A stretch of 64,000 nt of DNA, taken from DATLCF01 sp035526505 (GTDB taxonomy: Bacteria > Patescibacteriota > Saccharimonadia > Saccharimonadales > UBA4665). The notes below the pieces were generated by a model. That model was not told where the DNA came from. It did not search any database and saw nothing but the letters and a program-made list of their open reading frames with translations. Position 1 is the stretch's first letter; every line of letters starts with the position of its first letter. The stretch lies in the NCBI GenBank assembly GCA_035526505.1, contig DATLCF010000002.1:1-64000 (forward strand), written 5' to 3'. The translations under genes were made by a program, and so were the position numbers. Below, piece by piece: positions 43,195-52,895 of this stretch.

Positions 43195-44610
43195 CTATGC
43201 ACCCACATGGGCAATTTTTTTGGCTTGTTTGCCAATGGCAATAGGGTAAATACCGTCAAAGCACGAGGTGCAGAAGGTACTGGCCGGTTGACCGGTGGCG
43301 CGGATCATGCCATTGAACGACAAATACCCTAATGTGTCAGCGCCAATGTGCTGGCGTATTTCTTCTACGCTCATTTGGGCGGCAATCAGTTCGTGTTGGT
43401 CGGAAATATTAATACCGTAAAAATCCGGATAGCGTACGGGCGGCGAACTGATAAGCACATGTACTTCGCGCGCGCCAGCCTCTTGCAGCATGCGTACAAT
43501 TTTGCGCGTGGTAGTGCCGCGTACAATGGAATCATCAATTAAAACAACCCGCTTGCCTTTAAGCAGATGGGGCATGGGGTTGAGTTTCATGCGCAGGTCT
43601 TGCTCGCGCAGCTTGGCGCTGGGGCGGATAAACGTGCGGTGGATGTAACGGTTTTTAATAAGCGCCATTTCAAACGGAATGTCGCTGGCCCGGGCATAGC
43701 CAATGGCGGCCGGGATGGACGAATCGGGCACCGGCACCACAATATCGGCATCCAGTTTATATTCTTCTGCCAAGACCTGGCCAAAGTTTTGGCGCACTTG
43801 GTCTACGCTGAGGCCCTGGATAATGCTGTCGGGGCGGGCAAAATATACCAACTCGAACATGTCCAGTTTGGGACGGGGCTTTGCCGCTTGGTGCGAAGTT
43901 ATGCCGTGTTCGTCAATAATCACAAGTTCGCCGGGCTGTACGTCGCGAATAAATGTCGCGCCCACAGTATCGAACGCACAGGTTTCGCTGGCAACGACGT
44001 AGCCTTTACCCAGGCGGCCAATAGATAGCGGGCGGATGCCGCATTCGTCGCGGAATGCCACGAGTTTTTTGTTAGTCATGGCTACGGACGAAAAAGCCCC
44101 TGTAAAAAGGGGATATGTTTCCTGAATAGCTGCTTCCAGCTCCATGCCGTTTTCCATAAGGCAGTTGATTGCTTCGGCCATCATTTCGGAGTCATTATAT
44201 TTTTGATGCGCGATGTCGTGCTCGTCCAGGAACGCTGCCAGCGCATCGGTAACAGGCAAGTTGCCGTTATGGGCAAATGCCAGCTTATGCTCGCGCTTAA
44301 GCACTGGCTGGCTATGGGCACCCTCGGCTGCACCGGAAGTGGAATAACGGTTGTGGCCAATAGCAATGTGGCCTGGCAGTTGCTCGAGGTCTTCTTCGTG
44401 GTACACATTGGCAACCAAACCCGGTGCTGTGTGGCGGTACAAATTGTGGCCATCGGAACTGACAATGCCGGAACTTTCTTGCCCCCGGTGCTGCAATGCC
44501 CACAGACCGTAAAAGGTTAGTCGGGAGGCTTGGGGGCCAACATTGTACGCGCCAAAAACGGCACATTTTTCGCGTATTTGGCTACTGTCACTTGGAAAAG
44601 AAAAACTCAA
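43195..44610 (-). CDS. purF: Amidophosphoribosyltransferase
   Basis: First step of purine synthesis: PRPP + Gln to phosphoribosylamine. 471 aa. N-terminal nucleophile Cys16 (EKCAVFGAYN) after a 15-residue propeptide, GIGHNRYSTSG-type glutaminase motif, then the PRPP-binding VVLIDDSIVRGTT. The frame begins with TTG (44610); no ATG suits, so a TTG start is likely. Upstream of it on the minus strand lies GTAGGG as a weak ribosome site. purD lies 72 bp upstream on the same strand. Confidence 0.96.
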   Translation of the reverse strand: MSFSFPSDSSQIREKCAVFGAYNVGPQASRLTFYGLWALQHRGQESSGIVSSDGHNLYRHTAPGLVANVYHEEDLEQLPGHIAIGHNRYSTSGAAEGAHSQPVLKREHKLAFAHNGNLPVTDALAAFLDEHDIAHQKYNDSEMMAEAINCLMENGMELEAAIQETYPLFTGAFSSVAMTNKKLVAFRDECGIRPLSIGRLGKGYVVASETCAFDTVGATFIRDVQPGELVIIDEHGITSHQAAKPRPKLDMFELVYFARPDSIIQGLSVDQVRQNFGQVLAEEYKLDADIVVPVPDSSIPAAIGYARASDIPFEMALIKNRYIHRTFIRPSAKLREQDLRMKLNPMPHLLKGKRVVLIDDSIVRGTTTRKIVRMLQEAGAREVHVLISSPPVRYPDFYGINISDQHELIAAQMSVEEIRQHIGADTLGYLSFNGMIRATGQPASTFCTSCFDGIYPIAIGKQAKKIAHVGA

Positions 44611-44682
44611 CCCTACACCCTTACTTTTATGATTGCCCTATGTTCCTATCGTAGCACTTATGCTTTTTGTGGCAAACGGAAT

Positions 44683-45999
44683 TTATGTAGTGCGAATTTG
44701 GTGGCCAATGTCGGTGCGGTAGTGCATGTCTTTAAAATGTATAGCGTGCGGGCCAACAGCCGCGTAAGCGGCCTTGGCGGCTTCGTCCGGTGTTTTGCCC
44801 AAGCCGGTTACGTATAGTACGCGGCCGCCGTTGGCCACAAATGTCTCGTTATTTTTTTTGACCCCGGCAAGTTGAACAATGACATTGTGATACGCAGTTC
44901 CCAGGCCCTCAATAGCATCGCCTTTGCGCGGATGTTCGGGGTAGCCCGCTACTGCCACGCAAACAGTAAGTGCCGATACGTTCAGTTTGCTGGGGATAGC
45001 AATGCCTGCAATGTCGCCCTTGGCAGCTTGCAATAGCATGCCAGGTACATCAAAGCCGGATTCGCTCAGCACCGGCAATACTACCTGGGTTTCTGGGTCG
45101 CCAAAACGGGCATTGTATTCGATAACCACTGGGTCGCCACCGCGCTCAATGGCCAGCATAAGGCCCAGGTATAACACGCCTTGGTAAGGCGTGCCAGCGG
45201 CCTTCATGCCGTCGATAGTTTGCTTGGTAATATCGTGTATTTTTTGCGCCTGGGCAGCGCTGACAATATTTTCGGGCAGGGGCGAATATGCACCCATGCC
45301 GCCGGTGTTGGGCCCTTGGTCGCCATCTTTTAGCCGTTTGTGGTCTTGCGAAAAGGGCAGCATAACAAAATTGGTGCCGTCGCTGACAGCAAAGGCCGAC
45401 ACTTCCGGGCCATGCAGGCGTTCCTGTATAACCACGCCGTTTTTGCCTGCACCGTCGTATGCCGTGCCGCTAAACATATCGGCCAGCGTGGCTTTAGCTT
45501 CCACCGCTGTTTGCGGCAGCACCACACCTTTGCCTGCAGCCAGGCCATCGGCTTTTAATACGTAGGTGTCGGGCGATTTATTTTTAATTATATCCAATGC
45601 TTCTTGTTCGGAATGTGCGGTCCAGGATTGCGGCTGCGGGATGCTGTGTTGCGTCATAAATTCGGCCGCAAAGGCCTTGCTGCTTTCCAGCTTGGCGGCT
45701 TCGCGGTTGGGGCCAAACACTGGCACACCTGCCTTACGCAGGGCATTGGCCAGGCCTGCTTCCATGGCGGCATCCGGTCCGATAATAACCGCCCCCACCT
45801 TTTTATCGCGCACAAAAGCCACAATGCCCTCGATATCGGTTGGCTGTAGCGTCACATTTTCGCCCTTAGACAGCAGCGCCGTGCCGGCATTGCCTGGCCC
45901 AATGTACACTTTGTGCACATTGGGCGAACTGTCCATCTGCCGCGCCAGCTCATGTTCACGCCCGCCGCTACCCACTACCAATACATCGAGCTCTGCCAT
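44683..45999 (-). CDS. purD: Phosphoribosylamine--glycine ligase
   Basis: Second step of purine synthesis, ATP-grasp GAR synthetase. 438 aa with VVGSGGREHELA, VYIGPGNAGTA, VLKADGLAAGKGVVLP and the metal-binding VIEYNARFGDPETQVVLP signature. GAGGGGG precedes the ATG. It is transcribed ahead of purF and is divergent from the purN-like gene. Confidence 0.97.
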   Translation of the reverse strand: MAELDVLVVGSGGREHELARQMDSSPNVHKVYIGPGNAGTALLSKGENVTLQPTDIEGIVAFVRDKKVGAVIIGPDAAMEAGLANALRKAGVPVFGPNREAAKLESSKAFAAEFMTQHSIPQPQSWTAHSEQEALDIIKNKSPDTYVLKADGLAAGKGVVLPQTAVEAKATLADMFSGTAYDGAGKNGVVIQERLHGPEVSAFAVSDGTNFVMLPFSQDHKRLKDGDQGPNTGGMGAYSPLPENIVSAAQAQKIHDITKQTIDGMKAAGTPYQGVLYLGLMLAIERGGDPVVIEYNARFGDPETQVVLPVLSESGFDVPGMLLQAAKGDIAGIAIPSKLNVSALTVCVAVAGYPEHPRKGDAIEGLGTAYHNVIVQLAGVKKNNETFVANGGRVLYVTGLGKTPDEAAKAAYAAVGPHAIHFKDMHYRTDIGHQIRTT

Positions 46000-46068
46000 A
46001 TGTCCCCCTCTATTTCTTTCATTCTAAAGCAAGTTGGGGTTTAGACAAACGCACTATATTATTGATAT

Positions 46069-46827
46069 ATGAAACGCCACCAGCCAGTTATTGCAGTGTT
46101 TGCCTCGGGGGCGGGCAGCACGTTTCGGGCAGTGGCCGATGCTGTGCAGCAGGGCCTTGTAGATTTTGACATTGGCCTGCTTGTTACTGACCATGACGAT
46201 GCGGGTGTGCTGCAGCATGTTGAAGAGTTGAACGGAAAATACGGTTTTAACATCAAAACAGAAATTATTAATAAAAAACGCTACCCAGGCGGCACCCAAG
46301 GCCGCGGCCAAACGCGCGAAGAGGCCGAGGCGTTGTGCGCCGCGCTGCGTGACAACCACATTGACCATCTAAGCCTTATGGGCTGCCTGCGCATTATTGC
46401 CAGGCAGGTCATTGACGAATTTGGTTGGAAACCGGCCTATGCCGTGGCCGATCCGCAGCACAACGGCATGTACCTGGCGCGTATGACCAATACACACCCA
46501 GGCATTCTACCTGCCACCACTGATACTTATGGCATTCACACCCAGCAGCAGGCGCTGGATATGGGTTTATCTGAAACGGCACAGACCTTCCATGCGGTTG
46601 CTACCGGCATAGACAAAGGTCCGATCATAGCCGAACATCGTGTACACGTACATGCACCGTCAAGCTATCCGGCACACCTTGCCGACACAGCCGAAAAACT
46701 TTTCGCCCGCGTACAGCGGGTAGAAAAGGCTCACTTGCCACTAGATCTAGACCACTTTTTAAAGCGCCAAGCGCAGTTTCACAAGGCCGCAAACCGCTCA
46801 AGCCCATTTCTTTTTGTGCAGGACTAG
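46069..46827 (+). CDS. purN: Glycinamide ribonucleotide formyltransferase, divergent
   Basis: Third step of the pathway, using formyl-tetrahydrofolate. 252 aa. The formyltransferase core is visible: VFASGAGSTFRAV near the N-terminus, the catalytic loop NTHPGILPATTDTYG with the Asn-x-His-Pro order, and HAVATGIDKGPII. Insertions make it longer than the usual 190-220 residues, so function is slightly less sure than for its neighbours. TATATT lies 8 nt before the ATG. Its end overlaps the convergent protease gene by 30 nt. Confidence 0.85.
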   Translation: MKRHQPVIAVFASGAGSTFRAVADAVQQGLVDFDIGLLVTDHDDAGVLQHVEELNGKYGFNIKTEIINKKRYPGGTQGRGQTREEAEALCAALRDNHIDHLSLMGCLRIIARQVIDEFGWKPAYAVADPQHNGMYLARMTNTHPGILPATTDTYGIHTQQQALDMGLSETAQTFHAVATGIDKGPIIAEHRVHVHAPSSYPAHLADTAEKLFARVQRVEKAHLPLDLDHFLKRQAQFHKAANRSSPFLFVQD

Positions 46828-47205
46828 CTTGTGCTCGGCGTAGTCAAATGTAACGGCAAAGCGGTCAAAAAAGCCTTTTTGGCCCACCATGCCAAAACCG
46901 CTGTTGTTAATGTGGTCGGAAAATCCCACCTTGGTCTGAAAGCAGGCATGTTTGACGGTAATGGTAACGGTGTGCAAGTAGCCGGTATCCATGCGTCCGC
47001 TGACGCCGCCAAATTCAAATGATTCACCTTTTTCGATATCCAGCCCAATGGCCCTGCCAATGTCCCCATGCAAAATACACATATCTGCGCCGGAATCGAC
47101 CAGTACTTCGTAATTAACCGCCCGGGTATGAGCGAGCTCAACGGGGATGATGGGGCGGAACCTGCCATCCAAACGTTTGTACGGGAATGTATAGCCGCGG
47201 CCCAT
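46798..47205 (-). CDS. Retropepsin-like aspartic protease
   Basis: 135 aa, single-domain aspartyl protease that would act as a dimer. Active-site motif VDSGAD at 36-41 (D37), later GMVGQKGFFDRF in the hydrophobic-hydrophobic-Gly position, and a closing LVLHKK strand. No signal peptide. It lies 2 nt behind a DUF5678 gene and is surely cotranscribed with it. Such pairings recur in bacteria and hint at a two-component unit in which the small partner is a substrate or regulator; this is inference. Confidence 0.88.
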   Translation of the reverse strand: MGRGYTFPYKRLDGRFRPIIPVELAHTRAVNYEVLVDSGADMCILHGDIGRAIGLDIEKGESFEFGGVSGRMDTGYLHTVTITVKHACFQTKVGFSDHINNSGFGMVGQKGFFDRFAVTFDYAEHKLVLHKKKWA

Positions 47206-47207
47206 AC

Positions 47208-47399
47208 TTATCCTATATATGTTATGTCTTGTTCGGGCACTTTAGCCAAAATGGGCTTGGGATAGCCTTTATCTTCGGCTTGTTGAATAACAACCGGTAG
47301 TTTGGGGCCGGCCGATATAACCGTAACTTCATCGTCCTTCAATGCGACCCATTGGCCTTTGTATTTTTTGTACAGCTGCGTCCAGTTTTTTGCAGTCAT
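47208..47399 (-). CDS. Small DUF5678-like protein
   Basis: 63 aa: WTQLYKKYKGQWVALKDDE followed by VISAGPKLPVVIQQAEDKGY and LAKVPEQD, the layout of DUF5678 proteins of unknown function. Own promoter TATAAT on the minus strand (47420-47425), in the gap after purL, and a good AAGGAG. First gene of the pair with the retropepsin-like protease. Confidence 0.8.
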   Translation of the reverse strand: MTAKNWTQLYKKYKGQWVALKDDEVTVISAGPKLPVVIQQAEDKGYPKPILAKVPEQDITYIG

Positions 47400-47437
47400 G
47401 CAAATACTCCTTGTAAGGTATTATACACATCTGTGCC

Positions 47438-50400
47438 TTATTTTTGGCTTAAGCCGACCCAATGGCGGGCGTTTTGGAACATGCGCAGCCACGGGGCTTC
47501 GGCAGGCCAAGGTGCGGGATGCCACGACAGCTGTTGAGTTAAAAAGGCGCGTTCGGGATGGGGCATCATAATGGTGGCTCGACCCTCGGGGGTGGTAAAA
47601 GCGGTCAGGCCCTGGGATGAGCCGTTGGGGTTGGCCGGGTAGGCTTCGGTTACGTTGCCGTAATTGTCGCTATATTGCAGCGGAGCTAAGCCATTGGCTA
47701 GTATGGTTTTTTCGTCTTTGGCATTTGCGAACTGTGCACGGCCCTCGCCATGGGCTACGGGTACGGGCAATAGCGACCCTGCCATGTCTTTGAAGAATAT
47801 GGAGGGCGAGTCGTTGACCTGTACTGTTACCAGCCGGGCCTCAAACTGTTCGCTGGTATTGCGCAGGAACGTCGGCCAGGCGTTGGCACCCGGGATAAGC
47901 TCTTTAAGCGCGGCCAGCATTTGGCAGCCGTTGCATACGCCCAGACTGAATGTATCCGGGCGTGCAAAAAAAGCAGCAAATTGTTTGCGTAATGCGGGGT
48001 GCTGCAGAATGGATTTAGCCCAGCCTTCGCCCGCGCCCAACACATCGCCGTACGAAAAACCGCCGCAGGCTGCCAGACCTATGAAATCGTTTAGTTTACA
48101 CGCGCCTTGCACCAGATCATTTAAGTGCACATCTACGGCCGTAAAACCGGCACGCACAAATGCTGCAGCCATTTCGGTTTGGCCGTTAATGCCTTGCTCG
48201 CGCAAAATAGCCACTTTGGGTTTGCGGATAAGGCGTTTGGTGTGGTGGGGGAAGGTAACAACTGGCGAGAGGCCAGGGTTTTTGTTGTTGGCAATGGCTT
48301 TATATTCTTGGGCGGCGCAATCGGCATTGTCGCGTGCGGCTTGCATACGGTAGCTAGTGTCGGCCCACCATTGTTCCAGTTGTTTACGTGTTTGTTGGTA
48401 TAGCACTTTGCCGTTTTGTTTGAACGTAAGCTCTTGGTTGGCGGTGGGCTGGCCCAGGGTATGCACGTGCTGGCCTATGGCTGCTTCCAGGGTTTTGCGT
48501 ACTGCAGCGGCATCGCTGGCGCGAACTTGCACAACTACGCCCAGCTCTTCGTTAAACAACTGTGCTAGGGTGTCGCCGGCAGGTAGCTGTATGGTGGCAC
48601 CACAACGACTGGCAAAGCACATTTCGGCCACAGTAGTTAGTAGGCCGCCGTCGGAACGGTCGTGGTAGGCCAGTAATTTGTTGGCTTTGGCGAGTTTCTG
48701 GATTGCGGCAAAAAATTTCTTAAGTATTGCCGGGTCAATATCTGGCACTTCATTGCCAATTTGGCTAAACACTTGGGCCAGTGCCGAACCTCCCAGGCGA
48801 TGTTCGCCTTGGCCTAGGTCGACCAACAGGAGTTCGCTGGGCTCGTCCAGCTGTAATTGCGGGGTAAGTATGCGCGACACATCGGTGACGGGTGTAAAAG
48901 CAGTAATGATAAGCGACAACGGCCCCACCACCGACTTGTCTTTGTCGCCTTCTTGCCACACCGTGCGCATGCTAAGCGAATCTTTGCCTACCGGAATAGT
49001 AATGCCAAGCGCGGGACAAAATTCCTGGCCCACTGTGGTTACGGTGTCGAACAGTTTTTCGTCTTCTTGGTTAAAGCCTATAGCGGCCATCCAGTTGGCC
49101 GACAGTTTAATGTCACTAATGGTGCTGATGGGTGTGCTGGCAATGTTGGTTATGGCTTCGCCAATGGCCATGCGGGCTGACGCCGGAGCATTGATGAGCG
49201 CCAAGGGCGCGCGTTCGCCCATAGCCATGGCTTCGCCGGTTTGGCTGCCAAAGCCGCTGGCCGTTACGGCTGCGTCGCTAACCGGTACTTGCCAGGGGCC
49301 AATCATTTGATCGCGCACTGTCAGGCCGCCCACGGTGCGGTCGCCAATGGTAATTAGGAATTTTTTACTACCCACGGCAGGCAAGTGCAGCACACGTTTG
49401 ACCGCTTCAGCTACGCCGATATTTTTGAGTGTAAGCGCAGGCATGGTGGTTTTTTGGCGGGTAATGGTGCGGGTCATTTTGGGTGGTTTGCCAAATAGCA
49501 CCGACATAGGCACATCAACCGGTTTATTTTTAAACTGGCGATCAGTAACTACCAGTTGCTGTTGTTTGGTGGCTGTGCCCACCACGGCAAACGGACAGCG
49601 TTCGCGCTGGCAAACGGCAGTAAACAAGGCCAGGTCTTTGGCTGCGATGCCTAGTACATAGCGCTCTTGCGATTCGTTAGACCAAATTTCCATGGGCGAC
49701 ATGCCCGGGTCGGCATTGGGCAAGTCGCGCAGTTCAAACGTAGCACCCAAATTACTGTCGTGCACCAGTTCTGGCAAGGCGTTGGACCAGCCCCCGGCAC
49801 CGACGTCGTGGATGGTAATGACGGGGTTTTTGTTGCCCAGGTTGGTCATGTAATTTATGACCTCTTGTGCGCGGCGCTGCATTTCGGCACTACCGCGCTG
49901 GACAGATGCAAAATCCAGATTTTCGCGGCTGGCGCCGCTGTTCATACTGCTGCCGCTGCCGCCGCCCAGGCCGATCAGCATGGCCGGGCCGCCTAACACA
50001 ATAATATGAGCGCCCGCTGGCAGCTGTTTTTTCTGTACGTGGATGTTTCGGATGTTGCCTAAACCCCCGGCAATCATAATGGGTTTGTGGTACCCCCACA
50101 CTTGGCCGTTTGCGTCGGCTTGCTCAAAGGTGCGGAAATAGCCGGCCAGGTTGGGCCGTCCAAATTCGTTGGCAAAGCCGGCAGCGCCCAGCGGGGCATC
50201 GATCATAATATTGTAAGCACTGGTAATGCGGCCAGGTTTGCCGTAAGGCTTTTCCCACGGTTGTTTGACGCCGGGAATGTTCAGATTGGAAACGTTAAAA
50301 CCACTCAAACCCATTTTGGTGCGGGCGCCGCGCCCGGTGGCCGCTTCGTCGCGAATTTCGCCACCGGTGCCGGTGGCTGCACCTGGGAACGGGGCAATAG

Positions 50401-51289
50401 CGGTAGGGTGGTTATGGGTTTCTACCTTGGTCACAATATGCGCGGGCTCAGTTGTGGACCTATATGCGCTAGTTTTGGGATCGGGGTAAAATCGTTCGGT
50501 ATCAGGCCCTTGTAGCACGGCGGCGTTGTCAGAATATGCCGACAACACGTTCTGGCCGCCCTTCTCAAAGGTGTTACGGATCATATCAAATAGGCTTTTT
50601 GGCTGTTCGGCGCCGTCGATAACCCAACGGGCGTTAAACACTTTGTGCCGGCAATGTTCGCTATTAACCTGGGCAAACATCATGAGTTCCGCATCAGTAG
50701 GATTGCGCCCCAATTTTTTATAGGCGTCTACTAAATAATCTATTTCGTCCGGTGCCAGGGCCATGCCGAAAGCGGCATTGGCTTCCGCCAAGGCCGCTGC
50801 CCCTTTGTCTAAAACATCAATGACGTTAACGGGTTTGGCCGGATTTGCTGTAAATAGTGCCCCGGCCGCCATAAGATTGTCTAGCACTACCTCTGTCATG
50901 CGGTCGTGCAGCAGCGGGTCGATCTTTGAACGATCAAGCGGCTTGGTCGACTTAATATAATAGGCAACGCCCCGCTCCAGCCGGGTTATCCCGTGCAGCC
51001 CGCTGTTATGTGCGATGTCTGTTGCCTTGGATGCCCAAGGCGAGATAGTACCCAAGCGCGGTACCACCAAAAACAGCGTACCAGTGCGCGGCCCTTCAAA
51101 CGGTGTGCCATAGCTAAGCAAAGTTTGCAGTTGTTTGTCGGTGCTGGCCGACAGTTTGTGCGGTGTATATGCAAAGTGGACGTATTCGGCCGACACTGCC
51201 GTGATGTGCGCATCGACTTTGTTTAATGTTTGTAGCAGTTTGCTTGCGCGGAAGCTGGAAAGCGCATCGATGCCACCATGTATCTGCAT
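47438..51289 (-). CDS. purL: Phosphoribosylformylglycinamidine synthase, single-chain form
   Basis: Fourth step of purine synthesis, making FGAM from FGAR and Gln. 1283 aa, the long fused type: N-terminal domain, two AIR-synthetase-like halves (for example GGEIRDEAATGRGA and SDGGLLTTVAEMCFASR), and a C-terminal glutaminase with Cys in GVCNGCQMLA and the late HPERAF. No separate PurS or PurQ needed. The ATG overlaps the purM stop (TAATG), so it is coupled. Confidence 0.97.
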   Translation of the reverse strand: MQIHGGIDALSSFRASKLLQTLNKVDAHITAVSAEYVHFAYTPHKLSASTDKQLQTLLSYGTPFEGPRTGTLFLVVPRLGTISPWASKATDIAHNSGLHGITRLERGVAYYIKSTKPLDRSKIDPLLHDRMTEVVLDNLMAAGALFTANPAKPVNVIDVLDKGAAALAEANAAFGMALAPDEIDYLVDAYKKLGRNPTDAELMMFAQVNSEHCRHKVFNARWVIDGAEQPKSLFDMIRNTFEKGGQNVLSAYSDNAAVLQGPDTERFYPDPKTSAYRSTTEPAHIVTKVETHNHPTAIAPFPGAATGTGGEIRDEAATGRGARTKMGLSGFNVSNLNIPGVKQPWEKPYGKPGRITSAYNIMIDAPLGAAGFANEFGRPNLAGYFRTFEQADANGQVWGYHKPIMIAGGLGNIRNIHVQKKQLPAGAHIIVLGGPAMLIGLGGGSGSSMNSGASRENLDFASVQRGSAEMQRRAQEVINYMTNLGNKNPVITIHDVGAGGWSNALPELVHDSNLGATFELRDLPNADPGMSPMEIWSNESQERYVLGIAAKDLALFTAVCQRERCPFAVVGTATKQQQLVVTDRQFKNKPVDVPMSVLFGKPPKMTRTITRQKTTMPALTLKNIGVAEAVKRVLHLPAVGSKKFLITIGDRTVGGLTVRDQMIGPWQVPVSDAAVTASGFGSQTGEAMAMGERAPLALINAPASARMAIGEAITNIASTPISTISDIKLSANWMAAIGFNQEDEKLFDTVTTVGQEFCPALGITIPVGKDSLSMRTVWQEGDKDKSVVGPLSLIITAFTPVTDVSRILTPQLQLDEPSELLLVDLGQGEHRLGGSALAQVFSQIGNEVPDIDPAILKKFFAAIQKLAKANKLLAYHDRSDGGLLTTVAEMCFASRCGATIQLPAGDTLAQLFNEELGVVVQVRASDAAAVRKTLEAAIGQHVHTLGQPTANQELTFKQNGKVLYQQTRKQLEQWWADTSYRMQAARDNADCAAQEYKAIANNKNPGLSPVVTFPHHTKRLIRKPKVAILREQGINGQTEMAAAFVRAGFTAVDVHLNDLVQGACKLNDFIGLAACGGFSYGDVLGAGEGWAKSILQHPALRKQFAAFFARPDTFSLGVCNGCQMLAALKELIPGANAWPTFLRNTSEQFEARLVTVQVNDSPSIFFKDMAGSLLPVPVAHGEGRAQFANAKDEKTILANGLAPLQYSDNYGNVTEAYPANPNGSSQGLTAFTTPEGRATIMMPHPERAFLTQQLSWHPAPWPAEAPWLRMFQNARHWVGLSQK

Positions 51290-52395
51290 TAACGGACCTC
51301 TAACGTATCGCCTTTAAATGTAATATTTTTGGGGTTGATAACTACTTGCTTGGGCCCCTCTGCCACATGCCCTGCCACTATTGCCTTCAAATTATGCTTG
51401 GCTGCTAGTGCTACCACTTGTTCGGCTGCGGCTTGGGGTACATACACGGCAAAGCCGGCGCCCATGTTGAAGTTGCCGTACATTTCGCTGTCGTCTACAC
51501 CTGCCTGCTTTTGCATAAACAAAAATTCAGGTTGCGGTGACGGTATTGCATCCAACACATATCTTAATTCCTTGGCGGCGCGCATTAGTTTACGCCAGCC
51601 ATGCCCGGTAATGTTTACCATATAGTGCACATCTATGTTGGCTTCTAGTATGCTTCGCACCAGTGGCACGTATAGGTGGGTGGGGGTAAGAATGGCTTCA
51701 CCAAATGTGCGGCCGCCAGGTAGTTTTGTTTTATACACATCTGGCGATTTCTCTGCCAAACTGCGTACAAAGGTGATGCCATTAGCATGGATACCGCTGC
51801 TTTCGATGAGCACAATGGCGTCGCCCGGGGTTAGCTTGTCGCCCAAGACTAATCGTTTTTTGGGATTAATAATGCCCACGGCCGAACCACTCAGGTCGAT
51901 AGTGCCGGGTTCGACAATTCCTTTAAGCGTGGGTGTTTCGCCACCGCCCCATGTGGCACCACTTATGTCGCACGCTGCTGCCCAGCCGGTAATAAGGTCA
52001 TGTACGCGTTCTTGGTCGTTCATCCAGGCGGAGTTACCAATGGCAAAATAGGCGTTGACTACTTGGGGCAGGGCGCCTACCACAATCAGGTCGTTTACAA
52101 TCATGGCCACGGTGTCTTGGGCAAGAGCGTCGTAATACGTTTTGCCGGTAAAGATACGCACGGCATCGGCTACCAGGTTTTTGGTGCCCAGACCCTCGAT
52201 AACTAACGCCCGGTAGGCATCAGATTCTTCCCATACATAGGCTGATTCGCCACGGCTGGCGCCTATTTCTTTTGCGTTAAAGGCATGCAGGTTGGCGGCT
52301 GTACCGTGGGCTTTCTTTTGGGCCAGTACTTTTACTGGATCCATGGCGCTGTAATCTACGCCGGCTTGCGCGTAAGTAGGGGGTGGATTTTTCAC
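51289..52395 (-). CDS. purM: Phosphoribosylformylglycinamidine cyclo-ligase
   Basis: Fifth step, AIR synthase. 368 aa with GLGTKNLVAD, a central WGGGETPTLKG stretch, VLIESSGIHANGITFVR and NITGHGWRKLMRA. It begins with GTG (52395), which overlaps the purE stop as GTGA; AAAGGA lies just upstream. Coupled to purL behind. Confidence 0.95.
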   Translation of the reverse strand: MKNPPPTYAQAGVDYSAMDPVKVLAQKKAHGTAANLHAFNAKEIGASRGESAYVWEESDAYRALVIEGLGTKNLVADAVRIFTGKTYYDALAQDTVAMIVNDLIVVGALPQVVNAYFAIGNSAWMNDQERVHDLITGWAAACDISGATWGGGETPTLKGIVEPGTIDLSGSAVGIINPKKRLVLGDKLTPGDAIVLIESSGIHANGITFVRSLAEKSPDVYKTKLPGGRTFGEAILTPTHLYVPLVRSILEANIDVHYMVNITGHGWRKLMRAAKELRYVLDAIPSPQPEFLFMQKQAGVDDSEMYGNFNMGAGFAVYVPQAAAEQVVALAAKHNLKAIVAGHVAEGPKQVVINPKNITFKGDTLEVR

Positions 52396-52889
52396 TGTTT
52401 TTGTCCTTTCCGCAGGGCTGTATCGGCAGCCAGTACGTCGTCGTGTTGTTCTTGGCGGAACGCGACATATTTTTTAGCTAAGGCCGGGTTGCTTAAGCCG
52501 AGGATTTCTACAGCCAACAGCGCGGCGTTTTTAGCACCGTTTTCGGGCATGGTGGCCAGCGGGATACCGGGCGGCATTTTGATGTTGGACCACAATGCCT
52601 CGTGGTCGTGGTTGTCGCGTTTGACAGGCACAGCCAGTACAGGCAAGGGGGTATGCGAAGCAGTCATGCCGGGTAAATGGGCACTGCCGCCGGCACCGGC
52701 GATAATAATTTTTAGCCCGCGCTGTTGGGCGGTTGCCGCGTAGCTGGCCATAACATCCGGTGTGCGGTGTGCGCTAATAACGCGCATCTCGTGCGGTACG
52801 CCAAATTGTTCTAAAACAGTTGCTGCCGGTTGCATGACGTCCATGTCCGACGTTGATCCCATGATGATTCCGACAATTGGATGTGGCAT
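52392..52889 (-). CDS. purE: N5-carboxyaminoimidazole ribonucleotide mutase
   Basis: Moves the carboxyl group made by PurK. 165 aa with GSTSDMDVM, VISAHRTPD and GAGGSAHLPGM...PVLAVPV, the substrate loops of class I PurE. Stop is UGA. It lies 6 nt behind purK and overlaps purM, so purK-purE-purM-purL is one operon. Confidence 0.97.
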   Translation of the reverse strand: MPHPIVGIIMGSTSDMDVMQPAATVLEQFGVPHEMRVISAHRTPDVMASYAATAQQRGLKIIIAGAGGSAHLPGMTASHTPLPVLAVPVKRDNHDHEALWSNIKMPPGIPLATMPENGAKNAALLAVEILGLSNPALAKKYVAFRQEQHDDVLAADTALRKGQKQ

Positions 52890-52895
52890 ATGTGG

